Source: a virus. Taken from it: a stretch of DNA of 51,519 nt. Position 1 is the first letter of the stretch. Every line of letters starts with the position of its first letter. The stretch spans positions 1-51,519 of IMG/VR virus record IMGVR_UViG_3300040809_000756; one strand, 5' to 3'. The translations under genes and the position numbers were made by a program. Of this stretch, positions 18,901 to 28,308 are shown one piece after another. The notes under the pieces were generated by a model that saw only the letters and a list, made by a program, of their open reading frames with translations, made no database searches and was not told the DNA's origin.

Positions 18901-20458
18901 CAATTGGAATTGCGCTTATATTATTGATTTCTCCAAATTGAAGTTCTGCATCAAATAGTCTGGAAAATGTTACAGCAACTCCAGAAGATATTGCTTGAGT
19001 TATTGTTCCTGCTAAAGAAACTGAATTTGCACCAACACCAGTCAATTTAATATAATCATTGTTGTTAAGAATATAATCATTTACTTGTAAAATACTAGTA
19101 TCATCGATTTGTACTAAAGTATCTCCTAAATTTACTGGTGATGTCGTTGTTGCAGTAACAATTTCAATATACTTGAATGGTTCTGGCTCATAATCTATTC
19201 TTTCACCACTAACAAAGAAGTGACTTGGCAAATATATTACATTTCTATCTAAATCAACACTTGCTGGGTTAGTTGCAGTTGACTGAAGTTGGGCATTAAA
19301 TCTTCTTTCAAAAATTGGAACATTATTATATGTTAAATTAAAATCTCTAGACAGTCCTTGACTCAATAATAGAGTAGATCCACTATTAACTGCACCACTA
19401 AGTAGATCTATCGAAGCATCAATATCACCAAAATTTGCATTTGTTAATAAATTTTTTAATATCGTAAACTCTAACTGTACATCCTCTATAGGAGTAAAGA
19501 TTAACTCTGTAATTGATGCTGAGTTTGATTCAAAAGTTCCCAATAAAACATCACTATAAACAACGCCATATTCAATAATTCTAGAATCTACCTCACCATT
19601 TAAAATAACAATTTCAGAAAATTGAATTCTATTATTTGTAACATCTGTTATCTGTACTGTCAGGTATGCATAATTATAGGTTGCACTGTAGTTAAAAAGT
19701 GCTGTAGGTACAGGATTTGTTGTTGAAGCTAATCCTACATTTTCTGTTTCAAAATCTCCACCAACAAGTCTTTTGCTATTTGTTACTGTTTTTGTAGTAT
19801 TTGCAATTGAAACTATTGTAGATGACGTAAGATAATCTAAATTTAAATTTGGATAAAATAAAATGTCTATATCGCTACCATTAAAATCTGCAGAATATGT
19901 GCCTATCCCATCAGTTTGAATGTCAATATCACTAGAAATTGTAATTCTACCAAATTCTGAGAAATATACTTCAGATCCGTTGTGGACTAAATTTATCTCA
20001 TTACATTCAAAAATTGAGTCATCTGAAGATTGTATAGAAATGTAAGCTTTTGCTGAAGTATATGTTGATGCATCAATAGTTGCTAGGGTTATAGTAGTCC
20101 CAATTCCAGCAGAAACACTAGTAGAATTAGATTCTAATTTCACAGTATTTCCAAAAAAATATTCTTCAGAACCAACAGCAACTTCTTTTTTTGTATCATA
20201 TGTTAAAAATCCATAAGTATATTCTGTAAGTCTACCATCTATAGGAACAAAATTAATATTTACTGATGCCTCACCATTAACAACAGTTCTATCAATACCA
20301 AAACTACCAATTTCATCTTTTGTAAAGGTTTTGCCATATTCATTTGAATATAGTTCATTTCCATCAGTCAAAAAATTTATGATAGAAGATTGTCTCCTAT
20401 CAAAATCTCTATCATCTCTTACATTTAAATATAATTTGCTTGATCTTACTTTTGCCAT
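15917..20458 (-). CDS. Large baseplate/tail structural protein with G-x-G-Y repeats
   Basis: 1513 aa, between gp7 and gp8. The N-terminus (MAKVRSSKLYLNVRDDRDFD, then RRQSSIINFL) is conserved-looking and soluble; the body is beta-rich. It contains about five to six G-x-G-Y units: GFGYQPLV, GSGYRFG, GSGYTSTNPP, FGYSYDIGD, GVGYSTS and GFGYSQSNPP. Two of these are preceded by a segment (LVSAAATAVVSIAGTIESV) almost identical to one in gp14 (SVSAAATAVVSAAGTIQSI), which points to intragenomic copying. No T4 counterpart was recognised. Its position in the wedge cluster suggests a baseplate component. It starts 2 nt after the gp7 stop. Confidence 0.85.
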   Translation of the reverse strand: MAKVRSSKLYLNVRDDRDFDRRQSSIINFLTDGNELYSNEYGKTFTKDEIGSFGIDRTVVNGEASVNINFVPIDGRLTEYTYGFLTYDTKKEVAVGSEEYFFGNTVKLESNSTSVSAGIGTTITLATIDASTYTSAKAYISIQSSDDSIFECNEINLVHNGSEVYFSEFGRITISSDIDIQTDGIGTYSADFNGSDIDILFYPNLNLDYLTSSTIVSIANTTKTVTNSKRLVGGDFETENVGLASTTNPVPTALFNYSATYNYAYLTVQITDVTNNRIQFSEIVILNGEVDSRIIEYGVVYSDVLLGTFESNSASITELIFTPIEDVQLEFTILKNLLTNANFGDIDASIDLLSGAVNSGSTLLLSQGLSRDFNLTYNNVPIFERRFNAQLQSTATNPASVDLDRNVIYLPSHFFVSGERIDYEPEPFKYIEIVTATTTSPVNLGDTLVQIDDTSILQVNDYILNNNDYIKLTGVGANSVSLAGTITQAISSGVAVTFSRLFDAELQFGEINNISAIPIENTFIVGVGVTNKLSGELYAYKLDDNFIGFATSPTDALSSPPNLIKFIDLGIGINHFVRSFDQNSKSLILIDNIVQSPVVATAITSSLAADLGIIDTTLAFSGITSFFSGDLIQVDNEIMRVIAVGTGVAGTSVSVIRPFLGTVLDEHSQNATITKLKGNYTIRKNVLHLAEAPFGPIKDDVNGDVDIRSSFQGRVFLRSGDILTGRSTYDTNYVFDDISELFDAKTKDFTLTSENQSVTGFSTQAGVVLINNVFQIPQDDYNFTENLGQTEINFTGTATSIRYDVNNASIPRGGVIVAAATSNGFGYQPLVSAGGTAIVSLAGTIQSISIGNSGSGYRFGLQPNINVGVQTYSGGTPNIEFIGTAAVSNGNIVSISITNPGSGYTSTNPPEVVFDAPLAYSNLNLSVDSGIGTEATIDIVVGQGSSVIDFNIKNFGYSYDIGDVLTVESGGSTGIPTDSSLPFEPFQLTVERVFVDDFSGWSLGELEPLDPLDDLFNGDRVTFPIQRDGNRFAIIKRKGRNIDLKAVLLIFINDILQEPDVAYRFDGGSTITFTEAPKEGDKGRILFYKGTPGIDVIDVDLLETIQIGDKVKLVGDKTNLVQEQRLVTDIILPDVLETNPYISDGIVSDNSFRRPINWYRQRNDLIVNKVEANKSRVVYEPYINPECRIIESVGIGTTQIYVDSVKTIFDPENEDLQSDSPILRTVQIIDDNPLVSAAATAVVSIAGTIESVVVSRGGVGYSTSALKPEISASIQYPVGAGKTGVAKLKTNLVSGSIDSIDVVSPGFGYSQSNPPKILIEERSTKSTLINNVSYRGDFGIITGIGTTNVGISTGLVFDLLIPTYSYLRNFNVNAPTTTVSGIGSGYFFKVSNSNVGSGLTSFRQDGSIIGIGTNYIDNIYQAISVSFATTSVFGESDPKNIARVTVSVSDTSNLNSVLGSETYFGDYSWGIIEVPNTIDKQYDVYPENGVIGLNTTPLIRRFNRLRFASYTDT

Positions 20459-20460
20459 TT

Positions 20461-23400
20461 TTAAATACTAAATGTAGTTACTGTTGTTGATACTGTTGTA
20501 GCCGTATTAAACTGAGAACTTATATTATCAATTAACAATACTCTGTTTCCTTTAGACTCTGCAAAATCAAGTAAAAATACAGAATCAAATGTAATCTCAT
20601 CGCTAGTAAGAACTCCTTCAACAAGGAAAGAATTCTCTGTTGCCAAATCATAATCATAAACTGCATCAATATTAGTTATACTAGTTAGATCAGCTAGTGC
20701 ACTAACATCACCTTCATTTTGGTCTGTTAAAAATTCAGTATTTATGGTGGAATTTAATTGAAGATCTCCAAATCTTCTATATCCTAAAGTGTGATTTAAA
20801 TTAGAAACAATACTATTCCAATCATTAAATTCTACTTCAGATCCCAATGAATAAGAGAATAATTGATAATAATCACTATCTTGCAATCTCTGAGAATTAT
20901 CATTTAAGAATCCAGTATTATTTTTCCAACCTTCAGTAACTACTGAAGACGAATCTATAGAATATGTTGTTTCATACTCAAGCACTTCTCTAACTGCGGC
21001 TAAAGAATCTGAACTCTTGCCAAGTAAAAGTCCGGTTGCAAAAAACTTATCCTTTGTTTTTACTGTCAAATATTCATTTATTTCTTCAAATTTTTGAACA
21101 ATCCCTTCAGAATCGTCCATCGTAACAGTTTCTCCAATGAAAAACTCATTCTTTTTGAGTTTTATGTCAAATTTTGGAAAATCATCCTCACTTATAACTC
21201 TTCCTGCAGAATTATCAACATCAAATTCGCCAGTAATTTCTGAGGATCCTAATAAATTTGCCATTGAATACTTTATAAATGCACCAGAACCACCAAGAGA
21301 TAGATTAATAGCACTAATTGTAAATAATGAATAATTATAATTTGATGAATTATATCCTTTAGTAGTAACTGAAGAATTTTGATTTGGTTTTATTGATATA
21401 CCCTCAACCAAAACTTTTTGGCCAACTTTAAATGGGAAAGATTCTGCAGTACTAAATTGTCTGGATAAGAATAAAGTAACCAATTTTGTTAGTTGATCAT
21501 ATTCAATACTTAAAATACCCACTCCATTACTATTATTTGTTGGAACTAATCTTGGTGTTGCATTATAGATTCCTTTAGTATTTCTTAAAATCTCAACAAA
21601 ATCTTTTTCTGGATCATACTTAAACAGAACGTCTGGAACTACTTTTTTGGTAAATCCATCAATTAAAATTAAATTTGGATTCGTTGAATAATCTTTTCCA
21701 ACCTCAATAACTTTAATTGATTCTATTGAAGTTAAAGGTTCAATTCTCAATATTGATGGGAACTTTAATAATGGAAGTAAAGTTTTATCCGAAGAGTAAT
21801 TTGCTCCAATGTCCTTTATTCCAGCCTTTTGAATTTTTCCTATTGTTTTTGATTGTGGAATTAAAATTGCATCAGTTCCACCAGCAGAAACTATTCTTTC
21901 GACATATGGAAGTTTTGTATAGGATTTTCCACCAGAAGTTATTGTAAATTCATTTATTGGTCCACTTTCAGTTTTGGAAGTAGTGTAATAATCTACAGAT
22001 GAATTTGATCCATTAAATGATGAATCTGGATAGTATATGTCGCTAAATTTAAATGTATTTGTAGTTACTCCAATAACTACTTTTTTACCACTTAATTTTG
22101 AATCAACAAATGATATTTTATTATAATTATCAACCTCTAGATCATTTGATATATTCTTCTGAGAATTATCTGCAGAATTTAATGGTTTTAAATTATAATA
22201 TAAATTTTTAGGAAACTCTTCATCTACAGTAAATGATAATGATGCTCCATTAAATCCTATAAAATTGTTTTTTAATATTTTTGATACACCACTAGAATTT
22301 ATTGGGAAATAATCGTTTTTAAAATTATTATCTGCATAAATTATAAATTCAAATGAAGTTGTCCTACCAAATCCAGTAGATTTTGATAATGAAGAATCTG
22401 AAAGATCAAAAAGTACTTTTTGATCCTTTTCGACCATTATAGGTGGATTTATTGGTGATATAGAACCATCAAATTGAGAAGAAAATTCTATATTTTTTAT
22501 ATTTGGAGAAATTGTGTTATATTTTGAAGTCGATAGCCTAATATGATCCTTATCAAAAACAATTACATAATAATTGTTGGAAGATGTTAACTCTGATGGA
22601 GAATTTGATGAATTGAATATGACTTTTTGGCCTTGATTATAACCATGATTCTCCAATCTTATGGTATCATTCAAAACACTAACATCAGAATTTGAAAACT
22701 GTCTTTCATTAATAACTAATCTTCTATTGTTTGTATCATATTTTACTGAAAAATTCAAAGTATCTTTCTTTTTCGCATTCAAATAAACGACATCATTTTC
22801 TTTCAAATTTATCTGAGTTAATCCTGTTGAAACTGTAACTATATTTGATGTCAATGATGCAGATAAAACATCATTGTAAATAGTTTTAAAACTATGATTT
22901 TTCCCAGAACCTGGATCGACAAAATATAAAGTTGTGTTGGTTGTTTGTATGCCAACGAAATCACCATCAGAACCAAATCCAACTTTTGTGGAAGATATAC
23001 CAATCAAATCATTAGAAATTCTAGCTACATACAATGTTTGATTATCTTCTAAAGTGAATGCATCATTTATGTCTACTGTATTGGATACAGTTATACCAAT
23101 TCCACTATTTGAGTTGTATAAAAGTCTATCTCCAGTTCTTAAATCGTGATCTTTAATGTAAATTGATTTTATTGGAACTATTACACTAGTTTCTCCAACT
23201 CCAGGATTTGAGAATGCAATTGTAATCCCAGCACCAACTGTTCCGATTCCCAATGATTCTTCGGGATCAAAGTAATATTCTTTGTTTAATCTAAAATTAA
23301 AAGATTCTAATTCATCGTTTACGTTTATGGTAAATTTCCTAGGATCTTCATATAGTACAGTGTATGCACTATGTGCTGAAGAAACAGTAGAATTTTGTTC

Positions 23401-26400
23401 TCTAAGAACTTTAATTCTAGAAGATTTTTTATCTACATTTAAAACCTTAACATCTTCCGATCCTATTTTCAGTATATCATTCTCCCTAATGTTGGGAAAG
23501 TCTAGAATACCATAGACATAAAAATATGTAGAAATTCCTGTAGCAGATGCATCACCTACACCAAGATTTAAGATAAAATTATCACTTCTTATCCCAACAG
23601 AAAATTGTTTGTTTAATTTATCTTTATAGTTTGATAATGAATTTAATAATACCAAATTTCCATTACCTAATTTATGTGGTTCTGTTGCAAACCCAATTAT
23701 TTTATTTGGTATATTGGTTTTATAAAATTCAACGCTATTTTTAACGTTTGTTATATTTGAAATTGAATCTACAAACTTTCCTTTAATATTCCTAACATTA
23801 GCCTGAGCACCACTACCATTAGTGCCTTTGTTATTGAATAATAAACTATCTCCAACTTTATATCCATCGCCAGAAGAAATTATCTTTATACTATCAATTT
23901 CTCCAGTTTCAACATTAATTACGTTAGACTCTTGAGTGATTAAGTCTTCATTATTTAAAAGATACTCGTATCTGGATGTTTTACTTCCAATATTTAATGA
24001 GAAAGTATTTCTTAAAATATTATTCTGATCCAAATTATAGTCTTCTTGGTTTGAATTTGGATCAAAATTAAATTCAAATGGTTTTGATTTATATGTGTTT
24101 CCTATAATGTATGGAAATACTGGTATCTTATCGCCATTAAATCCGGATAGTGAGCTATCAGATTCACTAATGGTTGTAAAATATGCATATATGCCTTGAG
24201 GGAATTCTGGAGTTATACAATATCTTCCATTATGAATATCCAAATCCCCAGAATTTGTATATTCGTAGTCTTCAACAAAAAATCCTGTTGGAAAATTGGA
24301 AAGTGGTGGTCTATTTTGAACTGAACTTGATCTTCCAATAAATGTCTTTGAAACTAATGCACCCAACTGCTGCTTTAATTCATATCCACTAGATATTCTC
24401 TTTACAGTTTTATCTGTCGTGGAATTAAATCCATATGGGCCATATATTGGATTTCCATCATAACCCCAACCAATAATTGGTGAATGATATTTTACTAAAT
24501 TTTTATCATTTTGATAATCGGATACATATCTAATTCCTGATGCGGTATTTGCCTTAGAAAATACAGTTTTTCTTAGGGGCCTTGGTGCATACCCATGGGT
24601 ATATTGTATTCCAAATCTTTCCTTCAATCCTCTGTACAGTATTCCATCATTTGGATTGATTTTTTTAGTAACAACTAATCGTTCAAACTGATTTATCTGC
24701 CAAGACTTTGGATAAAAGTTTATCGCACAATCTTTTTTGGGATCTAATATTTCAATAACAGTTTCTTTACCATATCCAGTTCCACCATTTATTACTTTTA
24801 TTTCTTTAATCTGACCATCTCTAACTATTGGTGTCAATATTGCACCAACACCAAAGCCTCTAAGTTTTACTAATGGAGCTGAAGTATATCCAGATCCTCT
24901 CTCATTTACTATTACGGCGATAATTTTTCCTTCAGATACTATAGGTTCAGCTATAGCATTTGAAGTAATTCTACCAAAAGTAAATTCTGGTTGTGGAATA
25001 TAATTTATAATTGAATCTGTGGATCCATATCCAGCACCACCATAGTATATTTGTGCGGAAGTTACTTCTCCGTAAAATATTGGATCTATTTTTGCAGTTA
25101 AATCTGCAGTCGATACTGTAGATACGCCAAGTATTCCATCAACAGTAACTTTTATTGGTTCTACTTGGAATTCGTGAAAATATTGTAAATTTTGGAAAGA
25201 AACTGATTTTAGATCGACATATTGATTTGTATTATAGAAGAAGTATTTGTCAGTTTCACCTATACCAACCTCAGATAATTTAAATGTTTCTGCATCTATT
25301 GTTGTTACAACGTATTTTTTGGATGTTGACAATCCAGCAATATTAAAGTTTGATGGCAAATATCCGCCATCAACAGAAATAACTCCATTGTACTGTATAA
25401 TTTCTTTGTCATTAAATTGTAGATTTTTTGCTTTTAATGTACGATTGGATGTACTTATTCCTGAAGAATTAACTACAATTTTTGAGTTCTTATATCCAGA
25501 TCCAGAATCAATAATTTTTATAGAATTTATCTTTTGCTTCCTCTCTGTGGACTGTATCTTATGATTTCCTACACCATAAGATGTTAAATTAATTGCATTA
25601 ATTCCATTTTCTGCATCTTTAAAATTATTATGAAGAGTTATTGTATTATCGTCTATAACATTTACATAATATTTTGCGTCCGTAGAAAGGCCACCAATAT
25701 TAGTGTTGCCTGAAGTTTTGTAAATTACAGATTCACTATCTCTAAATTTGTGATATGTTGAAAATCCAATTCTATTCAGAGATAAATCTAATCTTGAATT
25801 AGTTGCTGATGAATTTAAGTCTATTTCATAATCAAAAGATATCATATTGGGGATTGCCTTTGCACCAGAACCAGATCCTCCAGTTATAGTAATTATTGGC
25901 GTTCCAATATAATCAAAACCACCATCTATGATATTAATTCTATCTAAAGATCCTTCAATGGTTGGATATGCTCTTGGTGTTAGTTGTTTTTTATCAGATT
26001 CGGAAATATTCCTCAATTGTGTTGGTAACTGAATCTTTAATTCTGGTGGATTGATAATATCATAATTCTTGCCACCAGAAATTACATCTATTCTCTCCAA
26101 TTCACCATAATAAATTCTATCTTCGGTTTTATAGTTTTTAATTTCAACTCCATTTAAAAATATTCCAGTGCAACCAGGCTTTGTTTCATATGTGTTTTCA
26201 TCAAAAATTGGTGAAGAAAATAATCTTACGAGTTTTTGTGTATCTATTTTTGATCTTCTTTGAGATCCTGTTTTTGTTAAAGATTTTAATGATATTATTC
26301 CTGCATACAGTGGTTCACTGTTATTTCCAATACCTCCAACAAATTTAGCAGGTTCTAAAAATTTTTCTCTTGATATATCAGACCTACTTCTAGAAATTTT

Positions 26401-28305
26401 TATAACTTCATTGCTAATTCTCTTTACATAATATGTTCCACTTACAATAGTTGATCCAAGACCAACATCATTTGGATTATCTTCTGGAGATGAGTAATAT
26501 GTAATTTGATCTCCAGTTAAAAGTCCATGATTAGAACCAAATGGAACTATTTGCAATTCATTATTTACTGGAGTAAATGGATTTGTTAATACAATCTCAG
26601 AATTTCCAAAATCATCTGAACTCGAATATTGTGGAAGGGATGAAGCTGCAACATATTGAACATTGTTATCAAAATCTTTATAAACATTTGAAACATTAGC
26701 AATAAAATTATTATCAAATTTTGATATTAATCTTCTGACTTTGTATACTTCTTTTATTGGTATTCCAGATATTGTAAATGTAAAACCTGGAATATCTTGT
26801 GTTGAAATTTCTACGTTTTCTCCAGATACAATCAAATCGGATCTATTATTTGATGAATCGAGATAATCTATTTCGATAGAATCTCCATCTTCAATACCAT
26901 TAAAATCAAAAGTCTCTATTCTATAGCTATCATTTCCTTTAAGTTGTGTAGATTTTACGTCACAAGATACTGAAGCATTGAATTTCCAATTATTATCTTT
27001 TGTAGAATCTCCTACAAAACCTAGATTAGCAATAACAGCTTCGTCGCCCTTTTGATAATAAAAATTTGATCCTGAAGTGTCAACTTCAGATAATACTCCA
27101 GTTATTCTAAATCTTATTTCTGATTGACCATCTGATGATATACCATATGCAAAAGTATCTAAAGATACTTCAGACCCATCAGTAACAAAAACATCCTGAG
27201 ATGATGTACAATTCAAAAATTGATTAATAGTTTTTGATTTATAACTTACAGAATAATCTATACCATTTTGAGTTACTACTAGATTTCCAGATTGTTCAAA
27301 TCCAATAGTAGAATCTACTGTCAATATAAATTCTTGAGTTGAACTTACATTTGAATTGTCTATAAGTTTTGTTTTTGGATTTACTTTTAAATCTCCAAAA
27401 ATAGATCCAGAAACAATAATATCCTTATCAAAATCAAAGTCAATGCTTAAAGTATAGTATAATACACCATTTCTTAAATTTCTTTTAACATTATTTACAG
27501 TACCATAAGCCCTTGGTATGAATCCAAACTGATTTTGGAATATTGTTTTATTTTTTAAATCTTCAAGATTTCCTTGAATAGGTTCTACTACAAAATTTCT
27601 TGATACTCTATATGATGCATCTGAGGGTTTTAGTAGAAAATCCTTTGGTAAAATTACATTTACATCTTTTCCATAGAGAATTCTAAAAAGAACTTCAAAA
27701 GACTTTTCTGAACCCTTTGATGAATAAAAATCTTTAGACTGCTTTAATGCAATATTTTTATTGAGCCCAGAAAAAAGATCTCTATCCTCAAATCCAAAAA
27801 GATACTGTGATTTTGTCTTCTTAAAAAATTCTTTTAAAAATAGTGATCCTATATTAGTTACATTATTTGTGCCCGCAGAGTGAGATGAGATTAAACTATC
27901 AGAAAAAACTAAATCTTCGGTGTCATCTTGAGCATATGAAACTACAGAACTAAATCCCCTTTGACAGTCTATAAACTGAGTATTTGTCTTAGATTTATAT
28001 AATATTACTTCATTGTCTATACGAATGATTCCATATGTATCTGGAAATCCTTTCGTTGAACTTACGTCTATAGTTGTATCTATTGTGTCTAATGGATTTA
28101 TCAGAGACGTTTTTTCAACCAAATTTGTCAAGTTATTAACCTTGACATATTGATCTATGTTTTGGAGTATATCAAAAGAAGAACCTTTAGCCTCTAGAGA
28201 CTTGTAATACTCTCCTAGAAGTTCTGATACGAGAGGGTATGAATCCCTAACGAATGAAGGTAATTGAGATTCTACAATAGAACTAATCTTTACTCTGCTT
28301 TCCAT
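20461..28305 (-). CDS. gp7: Baseplate wedge protein gp7, giant form
   Basis: 2614 aa against 1032 in T4. Residues about 170-300 match the C-terminal part of T4 gp7: KDFYSSKGSEKSFEVLFRIL followed by YGKDVNV against YDFYSTKGIEASYKFLFKVL followed by YNEEVEI, with upstream LLGEYYKSLEAKG comparable to FCEAYIQYLSDGYG. After this core come about 2200 residues of beta-rich tandem modules with roughly ten G-x-G-Y-type units (e.g. GGFDYIGTP, GSGYKNSK, GGAGYGSTD, RGSGYTSAPLV, GGTGYGKET, SGDGYKVGD, GGKSYTKLP, VGKDYSTNP). In T4 gp7 is the wedge initiator binding gp10, gp8 and gp6. Position immediately after gp6 fits. The start at 28305 is 3 nt past the gp6 stop. Confidence 0.88.
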   Translation of the reverse strand: MESRVKISSIVESQLPSFVRDSYPLVSELLGEYYKSLEAKGSSFDILQNIDQYVKVNNLTNLVEKTSLINPLDTIDTTIDVSSTKGFPDTYGIIRIDNEVILYKSKTNTQFIDCQRGFSSVVSYAQDDTEDLVFSDSLISSHSAGTNNVTNIGSLFLKEFFKKTKSQYLFGFEDRDLFSGLNKNIALKQSKDFYSSKGSEKSFEVLFRILYGKDVNVILPKDFLLKPSDASYRVSRNFVVEPIQGNLEDLKNKTIFQNQFGFIPRAYGTVNNVKRNLRNGVLYYTLSIDFDFDKDIIVSGSIFGDLKVNPKTKLIDNSNVSSTQEFILTVDSTIGFEQSGNLVVTQNGIDYSVSYKSKTINQFLNCTSSQDVFVTDGSEVSLDTFAYGISSDGQSEIRFRITGVLSEVDTSGSNFYYQKGDEAVIANLGFVGDSTKDNNWKFNASVSCDVKSTQLKGNDSYRIETFDFNGIEDGDSIEIDYLDSSNNRSDLIVSGENVEISTQDIPGFTFTISGIPIKEVYKVRRLISKFDNNFIANVSNVYKDFDNNVQYVAASSLPQYSSSDDFGNSEIVLTNPFTPVNNELQIVPFGSNHGLLTGDQITYYSSPEDNPNDVGLGSTIVSGTYYVKRISNEVIKISRSRSDISREKFLEPAKFVGGIGNNSEPLYAGIISLKSLTKTGSQRRSKIDTQKLVRLFSSPIFDENTYETKPGCTGIFLNGVEIKNYKTEDRIYYGELERIDVISGGKNYDIINPPELKIQLPTQLRNISESDKKQLTPRAYPTIEGSLDRINIIDGGFDYIGTPIITITGGSGSGAKAIPNMISFDYEIDLNSSATNSRLDLSLNRIGFSTYHKFRDSESVIYKTSGNTNIGGLSTDAKYYVNVIDDNTITLHNNFKDAENGINAINLTSYGVGNHKIQSTERKQKINSIKIIDSGSGYKNSKIVVNSSGISTSNRTLKAKNLQFNDKEIIQYNGVISVDGGYLPSNFNIAGLSTSKKYVVTTIDAETFKLSEVGIGETDKYFFYNTNQYVDLKSVSFQNLQYFHEFQVEPIKVTVDGILGVSTVSTADLTAKIDPIFYGEVTSAQIYYGGAGYGSTDSIINYIPQPEFTFGRITSNAIAEPIVSEGKIIAVIVNERGSGYTSAPLVKLRGFGVGAILTPIVRDGQIKEIKVINGGTGYGKETVIEILDPKKDCAINFYPKSWQINQFERLVVTKKINPNDGILYRGLKERFGIQYTHGYAPRPLRKTVFSKANTASGIRYVSDYQNDKNLVKYHSPIIGWGYDGNPIYGPYGFNSTTDKTVKRISSGYELKQQLGALVSKTFIGRSSSVQNRPPLSNFPTGFFVEDYEYTNSGDLDIHNGRYCITPEFPQGIYAYFTTISESDSSLSGFNGDKIPVFPYIIGNTYKSKPFEFNFDPNSNQEDYNLDQNNILRNTFSLNIGSKTSRYEYLLNNEDLITQESNVINVETGEIDSIKIISSGDGYKVGDSLLFNNKGTNGSGAQANVRNIKGKFVDSISNITNVKNSVEFYKTNIPNKIIGFATEPHKLGNGNLVLLNSLSNYKDKLNKQFSVGIRSDNFILNLGVGDASATGISTYFYVYGILDFPNIRENDILKIGSEDVKVLNVDKKSSRIKVLREQNSTVSSAHSAYTVLYEDPRKFTINVNDELESFNFRLNKEYYFDPEESLGIGTVGAGITIAFSNPGVGETSVIVPIKSIYIKDHDLRTGDRLLYNSNSGIGITVSNTVDINDAFTLEDNQTLYVARISNDLIGISSTKVGFGSDGDFVGIQTTNTTLYFVDPGSGKNHSFKTIYNDVLSASLTSNIVTVSTGLTQINLKENDVVYLNAKKKDTLNFSVKYDTNNRRLVINERQFSNSDVSVLNDTIRLENHGYNQGQKVIFNSSNSPSELTSSNNYYVIVFDKDHIRLSTSKYNTISPNIKNIEFSSQFDGSISPINPPIMVEKDQKVLFDLSDSSLSKSTGFGRTTSFEFIIYADNNFKNDYFPINSSGVSKILKNNFIGFNGASLSFTVDEEFPKNLYYNLKPLNSADNSQKNISNDLEVDNYNKISFVDSKLSGKKVVIGVTTNTFKFSDIYYPDSSFNGSNSSVDYYTTSKTESGPINEFTITSGGKSYTKLPYVERIVSAGGTDAILIPQSKTIGKIQKAGIKDIGANYSSDKTLLPLLKFPSILRIEPLTSIESIKVIEVGKDYSTNPNLILIDGFTKKVVPDVLFKYDPEKDFVEILRNTKGIYNATPRLVPTNNSNGVGILSIEYDQLTKLVTLFLSRQFSTAESFPFKVGQKVLVEGISIKPNQNSSVTTKGYNSSNYNYSLFTISAINLSLGGSGAFIKYSMANLLGSSEITGEFDVDNSAGRVISEDDFPKFDIKLKKNEFFIGETVTMDDSEGIVQKFEEINEYLTVKTKDKFFATGLLLGKSSDSLAAVREVLEYETTYSIDSSSVVTEGWKNNTGFLNDNSQRLQDSDYYQLFSYSLGSEVEFNDWNSIVSNLNHTLGYRRFGDLQLNSTINTEFLTDQNEGDVSALADLTSITNIDAVYDYDLATENSFLVEGVLTSDEITFDSVFLLDFAESKGNRVLLIDNISSQFNTATTVSTTVTTFSI

Positions 28306-28308
28306 TTA

